Origin: SZUA-186 sp041552135
GTDB taxonomy: Bacteria > Pseudomonadota > Gammaproteobacteria > UBA9214
NCBI GenBank assembly: GCA_041552135.1
Contig: JBFELL010000019.1
Location: forward strand, 1 to 26,284
DNA length: 26,284 bases
Direction of reading: 5' to 3'
Shown here: piece after piece, positions 1 to 6,915 of the stretch
Numbering within the stretch: position 1 is the first letter of the stretch
Layout: each line of letters starts with the position of its first letter
Made by a program: the position numbers and the translations under genes
Notes under the pieces: model-generated
The model's input: only the letters and a program-made list of their open reading frames with translations
What the model was told of the DNA's origin: nothing
Database searches by the model: none

Positions 1-13
1 GAAAGCCGGATGG

Positions 14-70
14 ATCGGCCATTCGGCCGATTAACCCCCTCTCCCTCAGGGAGTGGGTTGGGGAGAGGGG
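14..70. repeat. Two adjacent inverted repeats
   Basis: ATCGGCC at 14-20 pairs perfectly with GGCCGAT at 25-31 around a 4-base loop. CCCCTCTCCC at 36-45 pairs perfectly with GGGAGAGGGG at 61-70. Inside the second hairpin CTCCC at 41-45 can alternatively pair with GGGAG at 49-53, so two competing folds are possible. Elements of this CCCTCTCCC/GGGAGAGGG kind are common dispersed intergenic repeats in proteobacteria. Neither is followed by a T-run, so they do not look like standard terminators on the plus strand. Confidence 0.7.
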
Positions 71-114
71 ATTATATAAAGCGCCTCTTCCTGATTCATA
101 TCCCCTCATCCTGG

Positions 115-135
115 CCTTCTCCCGCAGGGAGAAGG
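115..135. repeat. Perfect 9-bp stem REP-like hairpin
   Basis: CCTTCTCCC at 115-123 pairs with GGGAGAAGG at 127-135 around the loop GCA. The stem and the flanking CCTCATCCTGG sequence resemble a widespread REP-like intergenic repeat of environmental proteobacteria; that comparison is from memory, not from a search. Confidence 0.65.
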
Positions 136-199
136 AATACGTCTTTTAACATTCGGGCCAATATGTATTCTGAATAGCTTTTCCATACATTCTGATCCG

Positions 200-238
200 C
201 CGCCTGAAGGCGGGGGTTTACGGATCCCCTATCGGGGA
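200..238. repeat. Two small GC-rich hairpins
   Basis: CCGCC at 200-204 pairs with GGCGG at 209-213 around TGAA. TCCCC at 225-229 pairs with GGGGA at 234-238 around TATC. They continue the hairpin series that fills the region before dapF. No T-run follows either stem. Confidence 0.5.
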
Positions 239-305
239 CTCTAAAATCCGGCAGTAATTTTCGGTCTTTCGAGAATCGTGACGGATTTTTTCTCTCTATA
301 TTTTT

Positions 306-372
306 CTTTGCGCGCTTTGCGTCTTTGCGGTGGATATTCTGTGTTTTCTCTGCGTCCTCTGCGCCTCTGCGG
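306..372. repeat. Short-period repeats CTTTGCGn and CTCTGCGn
   Basis: Positions 306-330 contain three near-tandem copies of a CTTTGCG unit, and 348-372 contain three copies of CTCTGCG. This motif family (its reverse reads CGCAAAGACGCAAAG) appears as a dispersed intergenic element in many environmental bacteria. Related fragments occur twice more in this window, at about 5006-5030 and 5565-5680, which supports a genomic repeat family rather than a dapF-specific signal. Confidence 0.6.
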
Positions 373-396
373 TAAATCCCTGTAAGATGCGCAGCC

Positions 397-1227
397 ATGA
401 AACTCGAATTCTCGAAAATGCACGGCCTCGGCAACGACTTTGTCGTCATCGACGCCATCAGCCAGGCGGTTGATCTGAACACCGCGCAGGTGCGTGCACT
501 GGCCGACCGCCACACCGGCATCGGCTGCGACCAGCTGCTGCTGGTCGAGCGGCCACAGGGCGCAGACGCCGACTTCCGCTACCGTATCTTCAATGCCGAT
601 GGTGGCGAGGTCGGCCAGTGCGGCAATGGTGCGCGCTGTTTCATGCGCTTCGTGCACGACCGTGGACTTACCGACAAGCGCGAGGTTAGCGTCGAGACGC
701 AATCCGGGCTGCTGCAACTGACACTGGAGGCGGACGGCCAGGTCACTGTCGACATGGGCGAGCCGCGCCTGCAGCCGGATGTCATTCCATTTGTCACGGC
801 TGCCTGTGCCCGGTCCTACCCGCTGCGGATCGATGGCCAGGAACTGGAGATTGCCGCGCTTTCCATGGGCAATCCGCATGCCGTGCTCCAGGTCGATGAT
901 ATCGAACAGGCCCCCGTCGAGCACTTCGGCCCGGCCATCGAGAGCCACCCGGACTTTCCGCAGCGCGTCAACGTCGGCTTCATGCAGGTGATCGACCCCG
1001 AGCACATCCGCCTGCGCGTATTCGAGCGCGGCGCCGGCGAAACGCGTGCCTGCGGCAGCGGCGCCTGTGCGGCCGTGGTCGCCGGGCGCCTGTGGGACCA
1101 GCTGGCCCCGCGGGTCAATGTCGCCCTGCGCGGTGGCAATCTTGTGGTAAAGTGGGCGGGCGAGGGGAGTCCGGTCTACATGACCGGTCCGGCCACACAG
1201 GTCTTTCTGGGGGAAATCGACCTATGA
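397..1227 (+). CDS. dapF: Diaminopimelate epimerase DapF
   Basis: This cytosolic enzyme interconverts LL- and meso-diaminopimelate, the penultimate step of lysine synthesis and the source of the peptidoglycan cross-linking amino acid. The 276-residue length is normal for the family. The N-terminal motif KMHGLGNDF is present, and the two catalytic cysteines of the PLP-independent mechanism are visible: Cys75 in QCGNGARC and about Cys219 in ETRACGSGAC. The ATG at 397 is the natural start because it gives the usual short N-terminus. The stop codon overlaps the start of the next gene as ATGA, so translation of the two is probably coupled. The dapF-DUF484-xerC order is conserved in gammaproteobacteria. 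Nothing is odd in the protein. Confidence 0.97.
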   Translation: MKLEFSKMHGLGNDFVVIDAISQAVDLNTAQVRALADRHTGIGCDQLLLVERPQGADADFRYRIFNADGGEVGQCGNGARCFMRFVHDRGLTDKREVSVETQSGLLQLTLEADGQVTVDMGEPRLQPDVIPFVTAACARSYPLRIDGQELEIAALSMGNPHAVLQVDDIEQAPVEHFGPAIESHPDFPQRVNVGFMQVIDPEHIRLRVFERGAGETRACGSGACAAVVAGRLWDQLAPRVNVALRGGNLVVKWAGEGSPVYMTGPATQVFLGEIDL

Positions 1228-1934
1228 CGACATCACAGCAAACCCGTACCGAATCACAGCCGCTCGAGGAAAAAACGGTTGCGGATTACCTGCGTGACAA
1301 CCCCGATTTTTTCCAGAACAACACCAGCCTGCTGGCCACCCTGCAGATACCGCATGGCTGCGGCGATGCCGTGTCGCTGGTCGAGCACCAGGTCAAGGTA
1401 CTGCGTGACCAGAACCGCCAGCTGAAACGCAAGCTGATGGACCTGGTGCATGTCGCCAGGGACAACAACCGGCTCAACGAGCGCATGCACCAGCTCACGC
1501 AGGGTCTGGTCAGCTCCAGTTCACTGGAAGCGCTGCTGGACACCCTGCGCGAGCACCTGCAGGGGGAATTCAGTGCCGATACCGTGACCATACGGCTGGC
1601 CGGCCTGCCGGAGGCCAGGGCACGTGAATGCGCCATCGACATGTTCTCCAGAGATGACCCGCGACTCGAGCATTTCGAATCCTTCTACAAGTCCTGCCGC
1701 CCGCAATGCGGCCGCTTCAAGCGTGAGCAGCTGGATTACGCATTCGGCGACCAGGCACAGGCGGTGGAGTCCGCGGCGCTGATCCCGCTGGGCAAGAAAG
1801 GCCACACCGGCCTGCTCGCCATCGGCAGCCAAGAAGGCAACCGCTTTCACCCCGGCATGGGCACACTGTTCCTCACCCACCTGGGTGAACTGCTCGACCT
1901 GTTGCTCCTGCAATACCTGGACCTGGATGCCTGA
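1224..1934 (+). CDS. DUF484 family protein
   Basis: The 236-residue product begins MTTSQQTRTESQ at the ATG that overlaps the dapF stop codon. The body matches what I know of DUF484: a leading YLRDNPDFF segment, a basic coiled-coil-like helix (about 50-90, rich in LRDQNRQLKRKL), then a GAF-like domain ending in the leucine-rich tail LGELLDLLLLQYLDL. The family is found in proteobacteria, almost always between dapF and xerC, and has no established biochemical role. An in-frame extension upstream to 1092 exists but would overlap dapF heavily and is rejected. The location suggests co-transcription with dapF and xerC; functional linkage to chromosome dimer resolution is only inferred from neighbourhood. 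Confidence 0.93.
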   Translation: MTTSQQTRTESQPLEEKTVADYLRDNPDFFQNNTSLLATLQIPHGCGDAVSLVEHQVKVLRDQNRQLKRKLMDLVHVARDNNRLNERMHQLTQGLVSSSSLEALLDTLREHLQGEFSADTVTIRLAGLPEARARECAIDMFSRDDPRLEHFESFYKSCRPQCGRFKREQLDYAFGDQAQAVESAALIPLGKKGHTGLLAIGSQEGNRFHPGMGTLFLTHLGELLDLLLLQYLDLDA

Positions 1935-1996
1935 ATCACCCGCCGGCCAGACGGTCATACGGGACAAGCCATTCAACCGGCGCCACATACCTGAAG

Positions 1997-2899
1997 ATGC
2001 CGAACGCCCTGCACGACAGGATTGACCGTTTCCTGCATCACCTGGAGACCGAGCGTCGCCTGTCCGCGAATACCCGCAAGGGCTACCGGCGCGACCTTGC
2101 CGAACTGCAGGAATTCTGCGTGGCAAACCGTATTGTCCGCTGGCAGGACCTCGATACCCACGCTGTGCGCCGCTTTGCAGCACAGACGCACCGGCGCGGT
2201 CTCAGTGGCCGCAGTATCCAGCGCCGCCTGTCGGCCGTGCGCAGTTTCTACAACTATCTGCTGCGCGAACAGCTGGTCAGCCACAACCCGGCCAACGACG
2301 TGCGCGCACCGAAAACGGAAAGCCGGCTGCCCGATACCCTGAATGTCGATGACATCAGCCGCTTGCTCAATGTCACGGCACAGGACACGCTGGTCATACG
2401 GGACCTGGCCATACTCGAACTCATGTACTCATCGGGGCTGCGCCTGGGCGAACTGGTCGGGCTCGATACCGGCGACGTGGATCTCAGGGAACGCATGGTG
2501 CGCGTCACCGGCAAGGGCGCCAAGACGCGCGTGGTGCCGGTCGGCGCCAAGGCCATCACTGCCCTGGAGGCCTGGCTGCAGCTTCGGCCGGTACCGCCGG
2601 ATCCCTGCGTGACGGCGGTATTTACCACCCGGCAGGGGCGGCGCCTCAGTGCACGTGCCGTGCAGGACCGCGTCCGCCGCCTGGGCCTGCGCCAGGGGGT
2701 GCCGGGCAATGTCCATCCCCATACCCTGCGGCATTCCTTCGCCAGCCACCTGCTGGAATCCAGTGGCGACCTGCGCGCCGTGCAGGAGCTGCTGGGGCAC
2801 GCCGATATCAGTACCACGCAGGTCTACACCCACCTCGATTTCCAGCATCTTGCCAGGGTCTACGACAAGGCCCACCCGCGCGCGCGCAAGTCGAAATAG
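1997..2899 (+). CDS. xerC: Tyrosine recombinase XerC
   Basis: XerC acts with XerD at dif to resolve chromosome dimers before division. The 300-residue protein has an N-terminal SAM-like DNA-binding domain (about 1-90, including TRKGYRRDL) and a C-terminal catalytic domain. All catalytic residues are visible: Arg149 in SGLRLGE, Lys173 in GKGAKTR, His242 and Arg245 in HTLRHSF, His268 in LGHADIS, and the nucleophile Tyr277 in TQVYTHL. The gene follows the DUF484 gene by 62 bases. The order dapF-DUF484-xerC distinguishes it from XerD and from integrases of mobile elements, and no phage or integron gene is nearby. Confidence 0.96.
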   Translation: MPNALHDRIDRFLHHLETERRLSANTRKGYRRDLAELQEFCVANRIVRWQDLDTHAVRRFAAQTHRRGLSGRSIQRRLSAVRSFYNYLLREQLVSHNPANDVRAPKTESRLPDTLNVDDISRLLNVTAQDTLVIRDLAILELMYSSGLRLGELVGLDTGDVDLRERMVRVTGKGAKTRVVPVGAKAITALEAWLQLRPVPPDPCVTAVFTTRQGRRLSARAVQDRVRRLGLRQGVPGNVHPHTLRHSFASHLLESSGDLRAVQELLGHADISTTQVYTHLDFQHLARVYDKAHPRARKSK

Positions 2900-2952
2900 G
2901 CGTCCTGCGCAGCCCCGCGGAGAGCCAGCCGTTACCCCGACACTGCTCAAAA

Positions 2953-2985
2953 CCCCTTGTATTTCAGCCTGATTGACCCCATGCA
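2953..2985 (+). promoter_or_regulatory. Candidate sigma-32 heat-shock promoter for hslVU
   Basis: CTTGTAT at 2956-2962, preceded by CCC, is separated by 14 bases from CCCCATGCA at 2977-2985. The sigma-32 (RpoH) consensus is CTTGAAA, 13-14 bases, CCCCATNT. The -35 keeps the core CTTG and the -10 keeps all of CCCCAT. The site is about 40 bases upstream of the hslV start codon, and hslVU is a classical heat-shock operon. A sigma-70-like TACAAT at 2992-2997 has no well-spaced -35, which favours the heat-shock reading. Confidence 0.6.
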
Positions 2986-3015
2986 ATGGTGTACAATCGA
3001 CGGCCCTGTCTGTTC

Positions 3016-3019
3016 GGAG
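3016..3019 (+). promoter_or_regulatory. Ribosome binding site that fixes the hslV start
   Basis: GGAG ends seven bases before the TTG at 3027. This spacing supports a TTG initiation codon. The ATG at 2973 in the same frame falls inside the predicted promoter, so it cannot be used if that promoter is real. Confidence 0.6.
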
Positions 3020-3026
3020 CACTCCA

Positions 3027-3569
3027 TTGAAGCAATTCCGTGGTACAACCATTCTGTCCGTGCGTCGCGACAACCATGTGGTCATCGGTGGTGACGGCCA
3101 GGTCACGCTAGGCGACACCGTCATGAAGGGCAATGCCCGCAAGGTACGACGCCTCTACAACGAGCGGGTGCTGGCCGGTTTCGCCGGCGGTACGGCCGAT
3201 GCCTTCACCCTGTTCGAACTGTTCGAGGGCAAGCTGGAAAAGCATACCGGCCACCTGACCCGCGCTGCCGTGGAACTCGCCAAGGAATGGCGCACCAGCA
3301 AGATGCTGCGCAACCTCGAGGCCCTGCTGGTCGTGGCCGACCGCCAGACATCACTGATGATCAGCGGCAACGGTGACGTCATCGAGCCCGAGGACAACAT
3401 CATGGCGATCGGCTCCGGCGGCGCCTATGCCCAGGCCGCGGCACGCGCCCTGCTGGATAACACCGAGCTGGACGCCCGCGCAGTGGCCGAGAAGGCCTTG
3501 AATATTGCCGGTGACATCTGCATCTATACCAATCGGAACCTCACTATCGAGGAACTGAAATCCGGATAA
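3027..3569 (+). CDS. hslV: ATP-dependent protease peptidase subunit HslV
   Basis: HslV forms the proteolytic double ring of the HslVU (ClpQY) protease in the cytosol. Starting at the TTG, the product has 180 residues and begins with a short LKQFRG prosegment before TTILSVRR. The N-terminal nucleophile is therefore Thr7 of the precursor, exposed after cleavage of the Gly-Thr bond; in E. coli only Met is removed. Conserved blocks include GGDGQVTLG, VMKGNARKVRRLY, AGFAGGTADAFTLFE, GNGDVIEPE, IGSGGAYAQAAARALL and ICIYTN. It precedes hslU by 78 bases. The start could only be a non-ATG codon or the distant ATG at 2973, which I reject because of the promoter and ribosome-site positions. Confidence 0.95.
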   Translation: MKQFRGTTILSVRRDNHVVIGGDGQVTLGDTVMKGNARKVRRLYNERVLAGFAGGTADAFTLFELFEGKLEKHTGHLTRAAVELAKEWRTSKMLRNLEALLVVADRQTSLMISGNGDVIEPEDNIMAIGSGGAYAQAAARALLDNTELDARAVAEKALNIAGDICIYTNRNLTIEELKSG

Positions 3570-3647
3570 ACAGGCATTAATTTTGTTTATATTCTGCGAT
3601 TTGTTGTCTTTAACCAATAAAATCCCTCTACTGCAGACAAATCCATT

Positions 3648-4976
3648 ATGTCGGAAATGACACCCAGAGAAATCGTCCAGGAACTGGACAAGCACATCAT
3701 CGGCCAGGATGCCGCCAAGCGTGCCGTCGCCATTGCCCTGCGCAACCGCTGGCGCCGCATGCAGGTGGAGGAGCCACTCAGGTCCGAAATCACCCCCAAG
3801 AACATCCTCATGATCGGCCCCACCGGCGTCGGCAAGACGGAAATCGCCCGCCGGCTGGCGCGGCTGGCCCGGGCGCCTTTCATCAAGGTGGAGGCCACCA
3901 AGTTCACCGAGGTCGGATATGTGGGACGCGATGTGGAGTCGATTGTGCGCGACCTGGCCGACGTGGCCATCAAGATGGAGCGCGAGCAGGCCATGGACAG
4001 GGTGCGCCACCGTGCCGAGGACGCGGCCGAGGACCGCATTCTCGACGCGTTGCTGCCACAACCCCGCAGCATGGCGCCTGACGAGGACAGCGGCGCCGGG
4101 ACCGACACGCGCCAGAAATTCCGCAAGCGCCTGCGCGAGGGCCAGCTGGACGACCGCGAGATCGAAATCGAGGTATCGGCCGCACCCATGGGCGTGGAGA
4201 TCATGGCACCCCCCGGCATGGAGGAGATGACCAGCCAGCTGCAGGGCCTGTTCCAGAATATGGCCGGCAGCCGCACACGCACGCGCAAGCTGCGCATTGC
4301 CGATGCCCGCAAGCTGCTGCTCGACGAGGAAGCCGCCAAGCTGGTCAACGACGAGGAAATCAAGCTCACGGCACTGGAAAACACCGAACAGAACGGCATC
4401 GTGTTCATCGACGAGATGGACAAGGTCACGCGCCGCGGCGAATCCAGCGGCCCGGATGTCTCGCGCGAGGGTGTGCAGCGCGATCTGCTGCCACTGGTGG
4501 AAGGCAGCACCGTTTCCACCAAGCACGGCATGGTGAAGACCGACCACATCCTGTTCATTGCCTCGGGCGCATTTCACCTGTCCAAGCCCTCGGACCTGAT
4601 ACCGGAGCTGCAGGGCAGGCTGCCGATCCGGGTGGAACTCGACGCCCTGGGCGCAGCAGAGTTCGTGCGCATCCTGACCGAGCCTGATGCCTCGCTGACC
4701 GAGCAATACACCGCACTCATGACAACCGAGGACGTGAAGCTCGACTTCACTCAGGACAGCATTGTGCGCATTGCCGAGATTGCCAGCGACATCAACGAGC
4801 GAATGGAAAACATCGGCGCACGCCGCCTGCACACCGTGATGGAGCGCCTGCTGGATACGGTTTCGTTCGAGGCCACCGACCAGCCAGGCAGGGCCATCCT
4901 CATCGACGCGGCTTACGTCAACAACCACCTGGACGAGCTGGTGAAGGACGAGGACCTCAGCCGGTATATACTCTGA
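3648..4976 (+). CDS. hslU: ATP-dependent protease ATPase subunit HslU
   Basis: HslU is the AAA+ unfoldase that feeds substrates to HslV. The 442 residues are full length. The N-terminus MTPREIVQELDKHIIGQ is typical, Walker A is GPTGVGKTE (57-65), the I-domain lies roughly between residues 105 and 235, and Walker B is in GIVFIDEMDK. The C-terminal tail ends DLSRYIL, which matches the conserved tail that inserts into HslV and activates it. The 78-base spacer after hslV is AT-rich compared with its surroundings but I see no convincing separate promoter. The gene is expected to be co-transcribed with hslV under heat-shock control. Confidence 0.97.
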   Translation: MSEMTPREIVQELDKHIIGQDAAKRAVAIALRNRWRRMQVEEPLRSEITPKNILMIGPTGVGKTEIARRLARLARAPFIKVEATKFTEVGYVGRDVESIVRDLADVAIKMEREQAMDRVRHRAEDAAEDRILDALLPQPRSMAPDEDSGAGTDTRQKFRKRLREGQLDDREIEIEVSAAPMGVEIMAPPGMEEMTSQLQGLFQNMAGSRTRTRKLRIADARKLLLDEEAAKLVNDEEIKLTALENTEQNGIVFIDEMDKVTRRGESSGPDVSREGVQRDLLPLVEGSTVSTKHGMVKTDHILFIASGAFHLSKPSDLIPELQGRLPIRVELDALGAAEFVRILTEPDASLTEQYTALMTTEDVKLDFTQDSIVRIAEIASDINERMENIGARRLHTVMERLLDTVSFEATDQPGRAILIDAAYVNNHLDELVKDEDLSRYIL

Positions 4977-5005
4977 CAAACTGAATAGCGGCAAACTACG
5001 GCATG

Positions 5006-5132
5006 TTCACCGCAAAGACGCAAAGGACGCCGGGAAATCATGCCGGGAAACAAGCCGCAAGCCGGTTTGACCACGGCGGATTTAGTGGGGCTTGCGCAAG
5101 AAAGCATGCGCTTATTAACGCCTTGCGGTGAA
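5006..5132. repeat. Palindromic intergenic element with 10-bp terminal inverted repeats
   Basis: TTCACCGCAA at 5006-5015 and TTGCGGTGAA at 5123-5132 are perfect inverted copies bounding a 127-base segment between hslU and the DUF971 gene. Inside are CGCAAAGACGCAAAGGACGC (the same motif family as at 306-330, opposite orientation) and a perfect palindrome CTTGCGCAAG at 5091-5100. The segment encodes nothing plausible. It resembles a small non-autonomous repeat (MITE-like or REP-like), but no target duplication was identified. Confidence 0.5.
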
Positions 5133-5168
5133 TCGATTGCACCACTGTTAATGAATGGACATCGAGAA

Positions 5169-5540
5169 ATGACTGACACACCGAAACCAACCGAAATCAG
5201 CCTGCACCAGAAATCCCGTGTCCTGGAGATCGCCTTCGAGGACGGTGCCCGTTTTGAACTGCCGTACGAGTTCCTGCGGGTGCATTCACCCTCGGCCGAG
5301 GTGCAGGGACACGGGCCGGGCCAGGGGGTCCTGCAGATCGGCAAGGAGGATGTCACCATCACCAAGGTCGACCCGGTCGGCAATTACGCCATCCAGCCGT
5401 ATTTTGACGACGGCCACGACACCGGCATCTACTCCTGGGAGACGCTGTACGACATGGGCAGAAACCGCGCTGCCTACTGGGCGGACTACCTCGCCAAGCT
5501 GGAAGCGGCAGGCCACAAGCGCCGGGAAGGCGGGAACTGA
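5169..5540 (+). CDS. DUF971 domain protein (gamma-butyrobetaine hydroxylase-like N-terminal domain)
   Basis: The 123-residue product begins MTDTPKPTEISLHQKSRVLEIAFEDG and carries FELPYEFLRVHSPSAEVQGHGPGQ, which is the DUF971 signature. The same domain forms the zinc-containing N-terminal part of gamma-butyrobetaine hydroxylase and also occurs in Fe-S-related proteins. Free-standing copies between hslU and ubiE are common in gammaproteobacteria; their function is not settled. The later segment YAIQPYFDDGHDTGIYSWETLY is also typical. The ATG at 5169 is chosen over an ATG at 5151 and a distant one at 5040, because the latter lies in the repeat element. Its role with HslVU or ubiquinone genes is unknown. 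Confidence 0.88.
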   Translation: MTDTPKPTEISLHQKSRVLEIAFEDGARFELPYEFLRVHSPSAEVQGHGPGQGVLQIGKEDVTITKVDPVGNYAIQPYFDDGHDTGIYSWETLYDMGRNRAAYWADYLAKLEAAGHKRREGGN

Positions 5541-5564
5541 TTCTGCCTGGCGATAGCAGCCGGT

Positions 5565-5690
5565 TTTCACCACAGAGGGCGCAAGGGACACAGAAAGATA
5601 AATAACTGCAAAATCACGCTGGCGCATACGTCACCGGCCTGACAAAAATAACCCTGCGCCCACGGCGTCTCTGCGCTAAATTTATTACCC
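5565..5690. repeat. Second imperfect intergenic repeat element before ubiE
   Basis: The spacer between the DUF971 gene and ubiE starts TTCACCACAGAGGGCGCAAGGG and ends with CCCTGCGCCCACGGCGTCTCTGCGC. GGGCGCAAGGG at 5577-5587 pairs with CCCTGCGCCC at 5652-5661 with one bulged base. The motif content matches the elements at 306-372 and 5006-5132, so this is a degenerate member of the same family. No coding potential is seen. Confidence 0.45.
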
Positions 5691-5702
5691 GAGAAAACCG
5701 CC

Positions 5703-6446
5703 ATGTCCGACAAGACCACACATTTCGGCTTCAAGCAGGTCCCGGTAGAGGAGAAGGCCGGCCGCGTGCGCGAGGTGTTCGACTCGGTCGCCGGCAGCTA
5801 CGACATCATGAACGACGTCATGTCGTTCGGCATTCACCGTATCTGGAAGCGCATTGTCGTCGATATGGCCGGTATACGGCCTGGCCAGCAGGTCCTCGAC
5901 CTCGCCGGCGGCACCGGTGACCTGACCCGGCTGATGGCGGCCCGTGCCGGCAAACAGGGCGGCATCGTCCTGTCGGACATCAATGCCGCGATGATCCGCA
6001 ACGGGCGCGCACGCCTGCTCGACCACGGCGTTGCCGGCAACGTCGACTTTGTCCAGGCCAATGCCGAGCAGCTGCCGTTTGCCGACAACCGTTTCGACAT
6101 CATCACCATCGCCTTCGGCCTGCGCAACGTCACTGACAAGCAGGCCGCCCTCGGCGCCATGTACCGCTGCCTGAAGCCCGGCGGGCGCCTGCTGATCCTG
6201 GAGTTCTCGCGTCCCGTCAGGATGCTCAAGCCGGCATACGATTTCTATTCCTTCAACATCCTGCCACGGCTCGGCAGCTGGATTGCCAGGGACGCGGACA
6301 GTTACCGCTATCTCGCCGAATCAATCCGCATGCACCCGGACCAGCAGACCCTGCAGGGCATGATGGAAACAGCCGGCTTTGAAGGCTGCGATTACCACAA
6401 CCTCAGCGGCGGCATCGTAGCCATCCACCGCGGTTACAAGTTCTGA
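5703..6446 (+). CDS. ubiE: Ubiquinone/menaquinone C-methyltransferase UbiE
   Basis: UbiE uses S-adenosylmethionine to methylate the ring carbon of the ubiquinone precursor (and demethylmenaquinone where present). The 247 residues are full length. Family marks are THFGFKQVPVEEKAGRVREVFDSVAGSYDIMNDVMSFG split here as FGFKQVP, EKAGRVREVF and YDIMNDVMS, the SAM-binding motif VLDLAGGTGDLT (about 65-76), and the late block KPGGRLLILEFS. It ends ALHRG-like with IVAIHRGYKF. It starts an operon-like run: only one base separates it from the RDD gene, followed by ubiJ and ubiB. Confidence 0.97.
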   Translation: MSDKTTHFGFKQVPVEEKAGRVREVFDSVAGSYDIMNDVMSFGIHRIWKRIVVDMAGIRPGQQVLDLAGGTGDLTRLMAARAGKQGGIVLSDINAAMIRNGRARLLDHGVAGNVDFVQANAEQLPFADNRFDIITIAFGLRNVTDKQAALGAMYRCLKPGGRLLILEFSRPVRMLKPAYDFYSFNILPRLGSWIARDADSYRYLAESIRMHPDQQTLQGMMETAGFEGCDYHNLSGGIVAIHRGYKF

Positions 6447-6447
6447 C

Positions 6448-6915
6448 ATGGCCAACATCCAGTATGCCGGCTTCTGGCGGCGCATGGCCGCGGTTGCCAT
6501 CGATGCCGTGCTGGTGCTCACCCTTATGCTGTTCGGCCTGGTCGCATGGATTTCCGTGGCAGGAGAGGCACACGCCTGGGACTCGACCCCCATGGCCGTG
6601 GCCTTCTCCGGCAGCCTGCTGGCGGTGCTGGTCGTGAAAATCCTGCTGGATGCCTGGCTCGGTGGCACGCCCGGGCTCCACCTCGCCGACTGCCGCCTGG
6701 TGGACGCCCGTAGCGGTGAGCGCATCAGCGCCGGGCGTTCGGCACTGCGCTGCCTCGCCATCGCGCTGTCTGTCCTGCCGCTGCTGCTGGGGCTGTTCTG
6801 GATCGGCTGGGACAGCCGCAAGCAGGCCTGGCACGACAAGCTGACGCATGCCGTCGTCATCCGCGAGGATGACGCGCTGCGCTCGCTGACCGAACTGGCC
6901 GGAGAGGCCCCATGA
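6448..6915 (+). CDS. RDD family membrane protein
   Basis: The 155-residue protein begins ANIQYAGFWRRMAAVAIDAVLV, the N-terminal signature of the RDD family (aromatic-Arg then a helix with Asp). I see three hydrophobic segments: about 10-35, 48-68 and 110-130, the usual topology, followed by the family-typical WHDKLTHAVVI. RDD proteins are small inner-membrane proteins; a few act as ion antiporters but most have no assigned role. It lies one base after ubiE and overlaps ubiJ by four bases (ATGA), so it is translated as part of the ubiquinone operon. Whether it contributes to quinone synthesis, for example by scaffolding the Ubi complex at the membrane, is speculation. Confidence 0.88.
   Translation: MANIQYAGFWRRMAAVAIDAVLVLTLMLFGLVAWISVAGEAHAWDSTPMAVAFSGSLLAVLVVKILLDAWLGGTPGLHLADCRLVDARSGERISAGRSALRCLAIALSVLPLLLGLFWIGWDSRKQAWHDKLTHAVVIREDDALRSLTELAGEAP

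Larger units (their letters stand above)
1..396. other. Non-coding region upstream of dapF, rich in hairpin repeats
   Basis: No convincing gene lies in these 396 bases. The minus-strand open frames that cross it run antisense into dapF and have no recognisable protein features. The region holds five compact inverted repeats between positions 14 and 238, then two short runs of a GCG-containing heptamer-like repeat at 306-330 and 348-372. It probably combines the 3' flank of a gene outside the window, dispersed repeat elements and the dapF leader. I see no strong sigma-70 promoter for dapF. Confidence 0.7.

Noticed and set aside
241..1005. Minus-strand open frame opposite dapF
   Set aside because: DapF is complete and well supported; the antisense frame extends into repeat DNA.
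2876..2890. GCGCGCGCGC run at the end of xerC
   Set aside because: It simply encodes the basic C-terminal tail of XerC, and a short alternating GC run is expected at this base composition.
3351..4994. Minus-strand open frame of about 550 codons across hslV and hslU
   Set aside because: It lies opposite complete HslV and HslU coding regions and shows His/Leu/Val-rich shadow composition without domains.
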